64,000 bases of DNA from Candidatus Mycobacterium wuenschmannii (GCF_030252325.1 NZ_CP126981.1:1860001-1924000); one strand, 5' to 3'. Numbered from the stretch's first letter, positions 35,369 through 44,624 are shown. The notes: generated from the letters alone by a model not told the origin. Made by a program: numbers and translations.

Positions 35369-36940
35369 TCACCTACTGACGATGTATCCATGGCTTTCGC
35401 GGTCCCACGTCCCTGGTCCGACTCCCCGGCCGCGCAGGACGTCCTTGCGGATCCGGCCGATGACGTTCTTGGGAAGCTCGCTGACCACCTCCACGTACCG
35501 CGGTACGGAGAAGTAGGGCATCCGGGCGCCGCAAAAGTCCAGCAGCTCTGGGTAATCCACGTCGTCGCCGGGCGCCACGGTGACGAACAGCAGGATGTCG
35601 TCCTCGCCCAGGTCGCTCGGCACACCGACGACCGCGGCCTCGAGCACCGTGGGGTGCCCCGTCACGACCGCCTCGACTTCGACCGACGAGATGTTCTCGC
35701 CGCGGCGGCGCAGCGAATCCTTCACACGATCCACGTATGTCAGGTTGCGGTCCCCGTCCAGCACACCCAGGTCACCCGTTCGGAACCACTCCGGGTGCGG
35801 GACGACGGCGTGGTCCGTCGGGTTCACGTAGCCTTCGCTCATCACGTGCGGACAGCGTGAGCGGCAGGCGATCTCGCCCACGGCACCCGCCGGCAGCGGG
35901 GTGCCGTCGGAGTCGACGATGTTGACGTCGAAGTGCGGATTCGGCTTGCCGGACGTCCCGGGCACCCCGTCCTCGGATACGCCCTTGACCGCGATTGGAA
36001 ACGCCTCGGTGAGCCCGTACATGGTCACAATCCGGCAGCCGTAACGCTTTTCGATGTCGTGATAGATCCCGGCGGCGATCGGCGCCGCGGAGATGAAGCG
36101 CAGCGGCAACTCCCCGTCGCGGTTATCGGGTGGCTGGTTCCACAGCATCGACACCATCGCGCCGGCACCGACGAAGCCCACCGCACCGCAGTTCCGAATC
36201 TCGTCCCACACCGAGGTCGGATGAAAAGCCGCCGCCAAAACCGTTGTGCCACCGACCAGCATCGGTGCCAGTACGGCCGGCGCGGCGCTCAAATGGAACA
36301 GCGGCATCGCCGTCCACAACGCCTCCCCCGCGCCGAACTCCCACGCCGACGCGGCGGTCGCGGCCGTGGTGAACAGATAATGCCAGGTAGTGGCAACGGC
36401 TTTGGAGGGCCCGGTCGTGCCGGAGGTGAAGAACAGCGAGCCGACGTCGTCGATCGCACCGACGTGCGCGGCAACCGCGGCACTCTCGTCCAGCGCGACG
36501 TCCTCGACGACGAGGCAGGGCAACCGGTCGGCCACCTCGGCGACCCGGGTCAACCGGTCGGTGTCAGTGATGACCACCTTCGCCCGCGACAGCCGCAGCG
36601 CATGCAGCAGGAAGTCACCTTTGTTGGCGGTGTTCACCGCGGCCGCGACGGCCCCGATTCGTGCCGCACCCAGCCAGAAATAGACCCACTCGGGACAGGT
36701 CCCGGCGAACAACGCGAGGCCATCACCCGGCCCAATCCCCAACTCCTGCAAGGCGTGCGCGGCCGCGCAGGACCGTCGGCGCATCTGCTCGTAGGTCACG
36801 TCGACGCCGTCGATCGACATCATCACCCGGTCGGGGAACTGCTCGGCCCGCCGGTCGAGGACCTCGGCGACGCTGAACCGCTCGACGCCGAATTCGGCCG
36901 GACCGATGTCAGGCCCCTGCAGCCGCCGGGTCCGGTTCAC
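35369..36940 (-). CDS. Acyl-CoA synthetase (AMP-forming)
   Basis: A 523-residue adenylating enzyme of the FadD type. Motifs: P-loop FFTSGTTGPSKAV, MYGLTEAF, RTGDLGVLDGDRNLTYVDR, and a C-terminal catalytic Lys near VIGRIRKDVLR. It would activate the carboxylate substrate of the pathway as its CoA ester. The best start, GTG 36940, overlaps the Rieske gene end by 32 bp and has no ribosome binding site, so translation is probably coupled. The start could lie further inside. Confidence 0.88.
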   Translation of the reverse strand: MNRTRRLQGPDIGPAEFGVERFSVAEVLDRRAEQFPDRVMMSIDGVDVTYEQMRRRSCAAAHALQELGIGPGDGLALFAGTCPEWVYFWLGAARIGAVAAAVNTANKGDFLLHALRLSRAKVVITDTDRLTRVAEVADRLPCLVVEDVALDESAAVAAHVGAIDDVGSLFFTSGTTGPSKAVATTWHYLFTTAATAASAWEFGAGEALWTAMPLFHLSAAPAVLAPMLVGGTTVLAAAFHPTSVWDEIRNCGAVGFVGAGAMVSMLWNQPPDNRDGELPLRFISAAPIAAGIYHDIEKRYGCRIVTMYGLTEAFPIAVKGVSEDGVPGTSGKPNPHFDVNIVDSDGTPLPAGAVGEIACRSRCPHVMSEGYVNPTDHAVVPHPEWFRTGDLGVLDGDRNLTYVDRVKDSLRRRGENISSVEVEAVVTGHPTVLEAAVVGVPSDLGEDDILLFVTVAPGDDVDYPELLDFCGARMPYFSVPRYVEVVSELPKNVIGRIRKDVLRGRGVGPGTWDRESHGYIVSR

Positions 36941-38024
36941 CGCTGGCGGTGTAGCCGAAGTCGTCCGCCGCGGCTTCTTCGTCCGGATAGAAGCGATGCG
37001 CCCAGCGGCGCAGCGCCGCGTAGTCGCGGGCTTCCTCCGGGGCGAGGTTCGGCTTCTCCAGGTACTTCATGTTCTCCCAGGTGAAGAAGTCCTGCTTGAT
37101 GACTTCCTGCTGCAGCGCAAGGAATTTCGCGGCCCGACCGGTGGGAACATCGCCGGAGTCGCCGGGCTCGCGTACCGACGCCTGGGTGTAGAAGTAGTCG
37201 GTGTAGTCCTCGTCGACGGGGGTCTGCCCGGTGACCTCGATGGTGGCCACCAGGTCGCTCGGGAAGCGCACGATGCCCAGGCCCAACGAGTAGTTGTCGT
37301 AGATGATCTTGGCGTCGACCGGGCCGTTCGGGGTCAGCCAGGTTTCCGCGCGGCCGCCGCCGAAATGGGCGCTGACCGTCGCGTGCAGGTGGTAGCCGGC
37401 TACTTCGAATGACGTGGTGTTGGCCGGGTTCGCGGCCTTGTGCACGTATTGCACGTGATACGGGTCGGCGGCGTTCTCGATGATCATCTGCGCGTGCACC
37501 TTGACGCGGTTCAGCATCCGGCTGTGCGGGTGCAGCGGGTAGTACTCGTCGGTCTCCAACTCCGGCAGCACCGGCGGCTGCCAGTACGGCGCACGACCGT
37601 GCCGCTCGTGCCACACCAGGATGAAGCCGTACCACTCCGCGCTGTGATAGGTCTTGACGCGGACGTTGTTCTTGCAGCCGATCTTGCTGTACGGGATCAG
37701 CGCGTTCGTTCCGTCGCCGCGCCACTGCCACCCGTGCCATGGACAGACGATGTTCTCGCCCTCGACCGTGCCGCCGACGCCCATGTTGGCGCCGAGGTGC
37801 TGGCAGTAGGCGTCGAGCACATTGACCTGGCCGGACTGCGTCCGGAACAGCACCATCTCTTCGCCGAAGTAGTGCACCCGCTTGACCTCGCCGGGCGCGA
37901 GTTCGGAGGCGAACCCGACGATGAACCATCCGGTTGGGAATCGGTACGGCGACAAGCTGATGCCGCTGGGCCCGAATTCGCGCTCGGAAGGGTCGATGGA
38001 CGCATCAGGCATGGTGTCCGTCAT
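36909..38024 (-). CDS. Rieske non-heme iron oxygenase, KshA-like
   Basis: A 371-residue oxygenase alpha subunit. The Rieske [2Fe-2S] ligands are YCQHLGANMG and CPWHGWQWRG. The mononuclear iron site is ENAADPYHVQYVH, with two His and Asp. Overall it resembles 3-ketosteroid 9-alpha-hydroxylase oxygenases (KshA). It needs a reductase, and none is adjacent. It is the first gene of a minus-strand operon (Rieske, synthetase, SnoaL, MaoC, MaoC, TIGR03086) and divergent from a P450 gene. The gap holds island box 2. Confidence 0.88.
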   Translation of the reverse strand: MTDTMPDASIDPSEREFGPSGISLSPYRFPTGWFIVGFASELAPGEVKRVHYFGEEMVLFRTQSGQVNVLDAYCQHLGANMGVGGTVEGENIVCPWHGWQWRGDGTNALIPYSKIGCKNNVRVKTYHSAEWYGFILVWHERHGRAPYWQPPVLPELETDEYYPLHPHSRMLNRVKVHAQMIIENAADPYHVQYVHKAANPANTTSFEVAGYHLHATVSAHFGGGRAETWLTPNGPVDAKIIYDNYSLGLGIVRFPSDLVATIEVTGQTPVDEDYTDYFYTQASVREPGDSGDVPTGRAAKFLALQQEVIKQDFFTWENMKYLEKPNLAPEEARDYAALRRWAHRFYPDEEAAADDFGYTASGEPDPAAAGA

Positions 38025-38082
38025 TGGCTGCTCCTTGGCGCATGGCCGCGCTGACGCGCGCCACGCTTCGTGAAGACTTCGT

Positions 38083-38101
38083 CTATTTTTACTATTTTAA
38101 G
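38083..38101. promoter_or_regulatory. Island box 2 (Rieske / P450 divergent promoter)
   Basis: CTATTTTTACTATTTTAAG differs at only two positions from the box at 44633-44651 and shares the core with 31731-31750. It contains TACTAT, a good -10 match. It is 58 nt from the Rieske start and 96 nt from the P450 start. Confidence 0.5.
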
Positions 38102-38196
38102 CATTGAACGTCAACGAGCGCGCACACCGGCGGTAGGGTCAGTCACCGGACCCGTCCCCACGGCGACGCGGACGTCTGAGTTAAGCGAGGATGCCA

Positions 38197-39420
38197 ATGA
38201 CGGCTTCGACAGTCGACCTGTCCGATTTTGCGTTGTGGCGCAACGGCTTTCCCGACGACGTGTTCACCGAGCTGCGCCGCGACCGCCCGCTGTTCCGGCA
38301 CGGCCTGACGCCCGGCGTCGAAAAGACGGTCAAGCGGAATTTCTGGATGACGACCAAGCATCGGCACGCGATGCGCCTGCACAGGGACTACGAATCGTTC
38401 ACCGCCACCGACGGCCCCCTGATCCAGCCCGCCGACCTGTTCGCGTCGTATCCAACCGTGATCACGCTGGACCCGCCGGAACAGAGCAAGCACCGCAAGC
38501 TGATTTCGAGCGCCTTCACGCCACGGGCGATCGCCAAGCTCGAAGACGGCATCCGGGCGCGCGCGGCGCGGATGGTCGACGACCTGATTTCCCGAGGCGG
38601 CGGCGACTGGATCGACGACGTGGCCGACCTGCTGCCGATGACGGTGATCGGCGACATCATCGGCATTCCGGAGCAGGACCGGCCGCGCATCTTCGACGGC
38701 TTCGACCACATCCTGAAGTCGCAGTCCAGCCAAGAGCAGGTGGACGCCAACATCTTCGCCAACATCTTCGGCTATGCGATGGAACTCACCGCCGAGAAGC
38801 GGCGCAATCCCACCGACGACATCTGGAGCACGCTGGCGTCCGCGGTGATCACCGGCGACGACGGCCAACAGTTCAGCCTGGCCGACAACGAGCTCGAGTT
38901 CTTCTTCTTCGTGCTGGCGTTCGCGGGCAGTGACACCACCAAGAACTCACTGGCGATCGGACTGCAGGCGTTCGTCGCCAATCCGGTGCAGATCGAGCGC
39001 TATCGCGAGGATGAGTCGCTGCGATCGAGCGCCATCGAGGAGGTGCTGCGCTGGTCTTCTCCAGTGGCGTACTGGACGCGCACCACTGCGATGGACATCG
39101 AGATCGACGGCCAGCACATCCCGAAGGGCGAGCGGGTGGTCTCGATGCTGCGATCGGCGAACCGCGACGAGGAGGTGTTCGACTCGCCGTTCACCTTTGA
39201 CATTGGACGCCAACCGAATCCGCACGTGGCCTTCGGTGGCGGTGGGCCGCACCACTGCCTGGGCGCCATGCTGGCCCGCGCGGAACTACGCGCGGTGTTC
39301 GACGAATTGCTGCTGCGCGGAGACGGATTCGCGCTCGGGCCGGCGCGGGTGAGCTATCCGAACTTGACCACCAACATGTCGATCTACGACGACATGCCGA
39401 TCACGCTGAAGGCGCGCTGA
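38197..39420 (+). CDS. Cytochrome P450
   Basis: A 407-residue P450. Visible motifs are AGSDTT in the I helix (oxygen activation), an EEVLR K-helix motif, and heme-binding FGGGGPHHCLG with Cys near residue 354. The sequence resembles the mycobacterial CYP125/CYP142-like group that oxidises terminal methyl groups of sterols, but the subfamily cannot be fixed by eye. The ATG at 38197 was chosen because GCGAGG lies 6 nt upstream. The ATG at 38191 directly abuts that site. Its likely redox partner, a 3Fe-4S ferredoxin, is encoded convergently 4 bp away. Confidence 0.93.
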   Translation: MTASTVDLSDFALWRNGFPDDVFTELRRDRPLFRHGLTPGVEKTVKRNFWMTTKHRHAMRLHRDYESFTATDGPLIQPADLFASYPTVITLDPPEQSKHRKLISSAFTPRAIAKLEDGIRARAARMVDDLISRGGGDWIDDVADLLPMTVIGDIIGIPEQDRPRIFDGFDHILKSQSSQEQVDANIFANIFGYAMELTAEKRRNPTDDIWSTLASAVITGDDGQQFSLADNELEFFFFVLAFAGSDTTKNSLAIGLQAFVANPVQIERYREDESLRSSAIEEVLRWSSPVAYWTRTTAMDIEIDGQHIPKGERVVSMLRSANRDEEVFDSPFTFDIGRQPNPHVAFGGGGPHHCLGAMLARAELRAVFDELLLRGDGFALGPARVSYPNLTTNMSIYDDMPITLKAR

Positions 39421-39424
39421 CGCG

Positions 39425-39616
39425 TCACTCGACGATCCGCAGCGCGGCCTTCGGGCACTGGTCGACGGCCGCCGCCGCATCGACCTCCAAGTGCTCCGGC
39501 ACCTCGCCGTCGGCGACGTGCACCACGTCGGACGTTCCGATCTCGAAGATGTCCGGTGCCAGCGATTCGCAGAATCCGTTGGCCTCACACAATGATTCGT
39601 CGACGACGATTCGCAT
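39425..39616 (-). CDS. [3Fe-4S] ferredoxin, P450 partner
   Basis: A 63-residue ferredoxin with Cys10, Cys16 and Cys54 (CEANGFC and QCP). The position that is a fourth Cys in 4Fe-4S proteins is Asn, typical of actinobacterial 3Fe-4S ferredoxins encoded next to P450s. It should carry electrons to the neighbouring P450. It starts at ATG 39616 and lies 24 bp upstream of nothing else on its strand except the end of the CoA-transferase gene. Confidence 0.92.
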   Translation of the reverse strand: MRIVVDESLCEANGFCESLAPDIFEIGTSDVVHVADGEVPEHLEVDAAAAVDQCPKAALRIVE

Positions 39617-39640
39617 CGCTTTACTCCCTTCCGAGCAATG

Positions 39641-42055
39641 TCATAGTCCCCTGGGCCGGGTGCCGATCACCCCGGCGGTCGTCAGGCGCGCCAGGTCCTC
39701 GTCGCTCAGACCGCACAACTCGCGCAGCACCTCACCGTTGTGTTCGCCGAGGGTGGGCGGTGGGCGCATCAGCCAGGCGCGCTGGCCACGCAACGGCGCG
39801 AACGGTGGGCACGGGTAGCGGGCCGACCCGGTACGCGGATGCTCCAGCGTCTCGAGGAACCCGCGGTCGTTGAGCTGATCGTTCTCGGTGACGAGCGATG
39901 GCGACACGACGGGCGCGGCCGGAATCGATGCGGTGGCAAGCGTATTCACGGCATCGTCGAGCTTCCGGCCGGCGAACCAGTCCTGCAGATTCAGGTCGAT
40001 CTCGTCGGCGTGTGCCCGGCGCCCGTCGACGGAGTCGAATCGGCGATCGTCCGCCCATGCCGGCGCGCCGAGCACCTCGACCAAGGTTCGCCACTGCTGG
40101 TCGGTGCTCACCGTCACCGCGATCCAGTCGTCGTCGCCGTCGCAGCGGTACAGGTTCTGCACGGCCCGGCCGTGTCCGCGGTTGCCCCGGCGGCTCAGCG
40201 TCACCCCGAAGACCTCGGCCTCCATCGGCTGGATCGCGGTCACGTTGAGCACCGTCTCGATCATCGGCAGTTCTACGAGTTGGCCTCGCCCGGTGCGGTC
40301 GGCGAAGCAGAGAGCGGCGGTCACCGCGAACGCCGCGTGCACGCCGGCGAGTGGGTCGCATGCGCCCCGGGGCGGGACGGGCGGCCCGTCCGCCTCGCCG
40401 GTGACCCAGGCCAGCCCGGCGATCTGCTCCATCGTCGGCGCGAAGCCAACCCGGTCTCGCCACGGCCCGTCCAATCCGAATGCCGGCATCCGGGCGACGA
40501 CCAGCCGCGGGTTGATCGCCAGCAGCGCGTCGGCGGTCAGCCCGAAGTGGTCCATCACCCGCGGGGAGAAGTTCTCGATCACCACGTCGGCGTCGGCAAC
40601 CAACTCACCGAACAGTCGGCGCCCCTCCTCGGATCCCAAATCCAGTGTGACGGAACGCTTGTTGGTGTTCATGGCGTGAAACACCCAGCCGTATTCCCAC
40701 CAGTCGTCGACGTCTTTGCGCATCCCGCCGGAATACCGGATGCCGTCGGGCCGTTGGATCGACTCCACCTTGATCACGTCGGCGCCGAACGCGGCGAGCA
40801 GATGCGTGGCAGCCGGCCCGGCCCAGAACGCCGTCAGGTCGACGACGCGCAGTCCTTGGAACGGCAGTCGCGCGGCGGACGGCGGCCCGGCGTACTCGCG
40901 GGCCGGCCATGGCACGGTGTCGTCCGCGTCGCCGAGCGCGGGCGCGACGCGAAGTGCCGCCGGCGCGCATTCCGACATCAGCCAGGGCGTACGGGGTTGA
41001 TGAAATCCCGCCGGGTTGCGCGCGAAGACGCCCCGCTCGGTGGCGTAGGCCGTGTCGCGAATCGTCGAGCCGTTGCCCAGTGCCGCGATCGGCAACCGGA
41101 ACAACTGACCCAGTTCGACCACCTCGGCGACGGTGCGTTCGGCCAACCAGGGCCTGATCTGCTCACGGATGACGCCGCGGTACTGCCACCGGCCGATCTG
41201 GAAACTCAGTTGCGGATTCTCCGTCAGCTCCGGACAGTCGACCATCGCCGCGAAATCCAGCCACTGCTGACCGGTCACCATCGTGATCCCGATGTAGCCG
41301 TCTTTGGCCGGTTCGATCGACGGCACCTCGATGGTTCGCGTCACCGGCGGCGAGTTGAGCAGATGCGAGTGCAGCCATTCGCCGCTCTGCATCAACGTGA
41401 TCGCTTCCAGCAGAGAAAGATCCAGATGTTCGCCCGGCCCGCCGCTGTCGACGCGGCGACGGACCGCAAGGGCGCCGAAGGCGGCGAACACCCCACCCAT
41501 GTACTCGCCGAGGTCGCCGCCGATCGAGATCGGCGGACCCGCCGGGTCACCGCGGAAGCCGGTCAGGCCAGACCACGCCTGCAGGGTGAATTCGCTGGCG
41601 GCGCGCTCGGCGTAGGGCCCGGTCCAGCCGAAGTCGGAGATCGTCACGACGACGGCGCGCGGAGAGTCGGCCAGCAACCGTGCCGGGTCGACTCCCCACT
41701 GGGTCGCGCGGGATCGGGTCGCCGTCACCACGATGATGTCCGCCCCGGCGAATTCGGCGGCGAGATCGGCCGGCCAGGTGACGCTGCTCTTGCCCGCATT
41801 GAGGTAGCCGAACAGCGGTGAATCCGCGCCGTCCGGGACCTTCGTCCCGCCCGCACTGAACCCCCGGAGCCAATCCCCTTGCGGCGGCTCGACTTTGCGC
41901 ACCTCGGCACCGGCGTCCACCAGAAGCTTGCCGCAGTAACTGCCGGCGATCCGGTCACTGATCTCGACGACGCGAACGTCCTTCAGCGGTGTCGGTCGGC
42001 CGCCCTGCCCGTCGCTCAACCTGTATCCGTCTGCACTCGTCGGTACGCTGTCCAC
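39641..42055 (-). CDS. Double-domain class III CoA-transferase (CaiB/BaiF)
   Basis: An 804-residue protein made of two CaiB/BaiF domains, roughly residues 20-380 and 400-800. Each begins with the family start (LKDVRVVEISDRIAGSYCGK; LPFQGLRVVDLTAFWAGPAA) and each keeps an Asp at the place of the catalytic nucleophile (GGDLGEYMGG; ACDPLAGVHAA). Single-domain relatives work as interlocked dimers, so this may be a fused dimer. It moves CoA between acyl groups, probably saving ATP in the pathway. It starts at GTG 42055 with only a weak ribosome binding site, divergent from the GntR gene. Confidence 0.88.
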   Translation of the reverse strand: MDSVPTSADGYRLSDGQGGRPTPLKDVRVVEISDRIAGSYCGKLLVDAGAEVRKVEPPQGDWLRGFSAGGTKVPDGADSPLFGYLNAGKSSVTWPADLAAEFAGADIIVVTATRSRATQWGVDPARLLADSPRAVVVTISDFGWTGPYAERAASEFTLQAWSGLTGFRGDPAGPPISIGGDLGEYMGGVFAAFGALAVRRRVDSGGPGEHLDLSLLEAITLMQSGEWLHSHLLNSPPVTRTIEVPSIEPAKDGYIGITMVTGQQWLDFAAMVDCPELTENPQLSFQIGRWQYRGVIREQIRPWLAERTVAEVVELGQLFRLPIAALGNGSTIRDTAYATERGVFARNPAGFHQPRTPWLMSECAPAALRVAPALGDADDTVPWPAREYAGPPSAARLPFQGLRVVDLTAFWAGPAATHLLAAFGADVIKVESIQRPDGIRYSGGMRKDVDDWWEYGWVFHAMNTNKRSVTLDLGSEEGRRLFGELVADADVVIENFSPRVMDHFGLTADALLAINPRLVVARMPAFGLDGPWRDRVGFAPTMEQIAGLAWVTGEADGPPVPPRGACDPLAGVHAAFAVTAALCFADRTGRGQLVELPMIETVLNVTAIQPMEAEVFGVTLSRRGNRGHGRAVQNLYRCDGDDDWIAVTVSTDQQWRTLVEVLGAPAWADDRRFDSVDGRRAHADEIDLNLQDWFAGRKLDDAVNTLATASIPAAPVVSPSLVTENDQLNDRGFLETLEHPRTGSARYPCPPFAPLRGQRAWLMRPPPTLGEHNGEVLRELCGLSDEDLARLTTAGVIGTRPRGL

Positions 42056-42078
42056 GCCGGCCCCGTCGCGGAAAATCC

Positions 42079-42128
42079 GCAGTATTGACCAGCGCGGCTA
42101 TTATGCCATTACTGCTAAGATTGCAGTA
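42079..42128. promoter_or_regulatory. GCAGTA half-sites, candidate GntR operator
   Basis: TACTGC (42110-42115) and GCAGTA (42123-42128) form a dyad with a 7-nt centre, and another GCAGTA lies at 42079-42084. All fall between the divergent CoA-transferase and GntR genes, where autoregulation is expected. A TAAGAT hexamer (42116-42121) in the centre of the dyad could be the gntR -10 box. Confidence 0.55.
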
Positions 42129-42189
42129 TATGGAGTTTGCGGGCGCGGCGGCCGCAAACTCCAGTCGGTCCGTCCGCTGCTGGAATCAG

Positions 42190-43011
42190 ATGACTGCTCT
42201 GGGAATTGGTCCCGAGGCCCGTCGCCGACTGTCGGCGCCGCGGATCGCCGAAATCGTCGCCGACGAGTTGCGGCGGCAGATCATCGACGGTGAATTGGCG
42301 GACGGCGACCTGCTGCCGCGCCAGGAAGTTCTCGTCGAGCAGTTCAACGTCAGCCTGGTGTCACTGCGAGAAGCGTTGCGAATCCTCGAAACTGAAGGCC
42401 TGGTTTCGGTGCGACGTGGTAACCGCGGCGGCGCGATCGTGCACGCGCCCGCCAAAACCAGCGCTGCCTACATGCTGGGTCTGGTGCTGCAGAGCGAATC
42501 GGTGGTCGTCTCCGACCTGGGCACGGCGATCCTCGAACTCGAACCCGCGTGCGCCGCACTGGCCGCGCAGCGCGCCGACCGCGCCGACACCATCGTCAAG
42601 GAGCTCAACGAGATCAACCAGGCGATGGAGACGCACCTGGAGGACGGGCCCGAATTCACCGAGATCGGCCGCAGATTCCACGACGCAATCGTGCAGGGCA
42701 GCGGAAACAAGACCATCATCGCCGTCGTCGGCACCCTGGAGACGCTGTGGACCAGCCACGAACAGCAGTGGGCTGACGAGAGCGCCGCCAAGGGCACCTA
42801 CCCGTCGCTGAGCAAGCGGCGCGCCGTGCTCAACACCCACATCAAGATGGCCGAGATGATCGCGGCCGGCGACGTGGACCGGGCCCGCCGGGTGGCGGCG
42901 CGGCATCTGTCCGACACCCAGAGTCACGTGTTGGCCACCGGACCCGACCAACGGATCTACGCCCTGTCGCCGCAGGCGTTGTCCCGCCCACGGGACAACC
43001 GCCATCTCTAG
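42190..43011 (+). CDS. GntR-family regulator, FadR/FCD type
   Basis: A 273-residue regulator. The winged helix (about residues 15-85) includes LPRQEVLVEQFNVSLVSLRE and RRGNRGG. The C-terminal FCD domain, about residues 100-245, has helical segments with potential metal ligands (RRFHDAIV, NTHIKMAEMI, RHLSDT). FCD regulators sense acyl or hydroxy acids, so this is the best candidate for the local regulator of the island. The ATG at 42190 fits the domain start. The ATG at 42130, just after the dyad, would add 20 residues and could be leaderless. Confidence 0.85.
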   Translation: MTALGIGPEARRRLSAPRIAEIVADELRRQIIDGELADGDLLPRQEVLVEQFNVSLVSLREALRILETEGLVSVRRGNRGGAIVHAPAKTSAAYMLGLVLQSESVVVSDLGTAILELEPACAALAAQRADRADTIVKELNEINQAMETHLEDGPEFTEIGRRFHDAIVQGSGNKTIIAVVGTLETLWTSHEQQWADESAAKGTYPSLSKRRAVLNTHIKMAEMIAAGDVDRARRVAARHLSDTQSHVLATGPDQRIYALSPQALSRPRDNRHL

Positions 43012-43735
43012 GACCGCCCTGGTCACCGGTGGCAGCGGCGGCATCGGCAAGGCGTGCGCGGCCAAGCTGTGCGAATTGGGTTACGACGTGGTGCTTTCCG
43101 CGCGTCGCGAAGAACCGCTGCGCGCGGCCGCCGAGGACATCGGCGCGCGCTACCTGGTCGCCGACGCCTCGGACCCGACTGGGTTCGCAGCGGCGATCGC
43201 GCCGCTGGAGACCGTCGATCTGGTCGTGCACGCCGCGGGCGCGTTGGGCGGAACCTACGCGCGCAAGCAGACATTCGAGCAATGGCAGACGATCATCGCC
43301 GCCAACCTCGATTCCTGCTTCGTGCTGACGTCGGCCACGCTGCCCAAGATGCGTGCCGGCTCTCGGTTCGTCTTCATCTCCTCATCCGGGGCCCACGAGC
43401 CACAGATGGCCCGCACCGCCTACTGCGCATCCAAGGCCGGAATGAACGGATTCGCCGGCGCCCTGGCTCTCGAGGTGGACCGGGACGGTATCGCCGTCCA
43501 CATCGTCACCCCCGGCCCGGTGGAAACCGAGATGCTGCAAGACGTTCCGTTCGAGATGCAGGCCATCCAGGCCGCCGACGTCGCCGATGCCGTCGCCTGG
43601 CTCGACACCGTAGACCCGTCGGTGAAACTGCCGGAGATCCGGCTGAGCGCGGTGCGTCGCGGGCCATACGCGCGCGTGCCGGTGGTGCCCGACGAGGTGC
43701 ACCGGCGGGCGGCTAGCGCGGAAAAGGCGCGATGA
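43004..43735 (+). CDS. Short-chain dehydrogenase with no canonical start codon
   Basis: An SDR of about 240 residues with TGGSGGIGKA (cofactor loop), VHAAGALGG, SSSGAHEP and YCASKAG (catalytic Ser, Tyr, Lys), and PGPVETEM. Similarity begins with RTALVTGG, encoded from about 43010, right at the gntR stop. The frame has no ATG, GTG or TTG before the cofactor loop; the first is a TTG at 43076, which would delete the loop. ATC 43004 or CTG 43019 are possible non-standard starts, with reinitiation after gntR. The start given is therefore tentative. Its end overlaps the convergent luciferase-like gene by 23 bp. Confidence 0.75.
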   Translation: MSRTALVTGGSGGIGKACAAKLCELGYDVVLSARREEPLRAAAEDIGARYLVADASDPTGFAAAIAPLETVDLVVHAAGALGGTYARKQTFEQWQTIIAANLDSCFVLTSATLPKMRAGSRFVFISSSGAHEPQMARTAYCASKAGMNGFAGALALEVDRDGIAVHIVTPGPVETEMLQDVPFEMQAIQAADVADAVAWLDTVDPSVKLPEIRLSAVRRGPYARVPVVPDEVHRRAASAEKAR

Positions 43736-44564
43736 CCGTCTCGCCGAATTCCTGCAGCGACTCCGGCGCCGCGAAATCGGCGAACCAGACGTAAAAGCGT
43801 TCAACTCCTTGACCGGACAAATGCCTGAAATGTCCGGACAATTCGTCGGCGTCGCCGCATACCAACCCTGACCCGAGGTTGCCGAAGCGCTTGGCGCTGA
43901 CTTCGCGGACCTTGTTCGGATCGCTGTCCTTGCGAATGAAGCCGACCATCTGCTGGATGGACACCCGCGCCGATCCCGCCTTCGGCGCCAATTCCGCCAG
44001 CCGATTCAGGTGCGTGACCGGAATGTTCCACCAATCCGCATGTCTGCGAACCAGTTCCATCATTCGCGGCCCGATGCCGCCGAGCACCAAGGGGATGTGA
44101 TAGGTCGGCAGCGGAGCCTGACTTCCGGACGGGTCCTCGCTACGTCCCCAGTAGTGGTTCAGCAGATCGAGGTGCTGACCGAGTTGAGCGACCCGTGCCT
44201 TCGGATCCTGTTGACCGACATTGAATCTGGTGAACTCGTCCGGCCATGAGCCCGAGCCGAGGCCGAGTTCGAACCTGCCGCCGGAAGCGTCGGACAGGGT
44301 GACGGCCTGCTTGGCCAGCACCGCCGGGTGACGGAACGCGTCGCACAGCACCAGGTGGCCGATGCGGAGCCGCTCGGTCTTGGCGGCCACCCAGGTCGCG
44401 ACGCTCATTGCCTCCCAGATGTTTTCGTCGCGAAGTCCGGGCGCCTCGAGGTGGTCGATGAACGCGATCCCGTCGAAGCCGCCGGCCTCCGCGTTGCGTG
44501 CGCGCTCGACGATGTCGACCATCGGCAATCGCACCTGCGGCAAGAACAAATACCACTCCGCCAT
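43713..44564 (-). CDS. Luciferase-like (LLM class) F420/flavin oxidoreductase
   Basis: A 283-residue TIM-barrel oxidoreductase with family motifs at FDGIAFIDHLEAP, LRIGHLVLCDAFRHPAVLAK, GGRFELGLGSGSW and PLVLGGIGPRMM. In mycobacteria this group usually binds F420 and acts as dehydrogenase or reductase. The substrate is unknown. It starts at ATG 44564 with GGTGGAGGG 4-12 nt upstream and is divergent from the acyl-CoA dehydrogenase operon. Island box 3 is in the gap. Confidence 0.85.
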   Translation of the reverse strand: MAEWYLFLPQVRLPMVDIVERARNAEAGGFDGIAFIDHLEAPGLRDENIWEAMSVATWVAAKTERLRIGHLVLCDAFRHPAVLAKQAVTLSDASGGRFELGLGSGSWPDEFTRFNVGQQDPKARVAQLGQHLDLLNHYWGRSEDPSGSQAPLPTYHIPLVLGGIGPRMMELVRRHADWWNIPVTHLNRLAELAPKAGSARVSIQQMVGFIRKDSDPNKVREVSAKRFGNLGSGLVCGDADELSGHFRHLSGQGVERFYVWFADFAAPESLQEFGETVIAPFPR

Positions 44565-44624
44565 GACCCTCCACCATTCCGCGGGCGCGAAGATGCCTCG
44601 CCGCAGCGATTGACGATTGTCGCG

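Noticed and set aside
39740-41821. 693-codon open frame on the plus strand
   Set aside because: Antisense shadow of the double CoA-transferase; low-complexity composition without domains.
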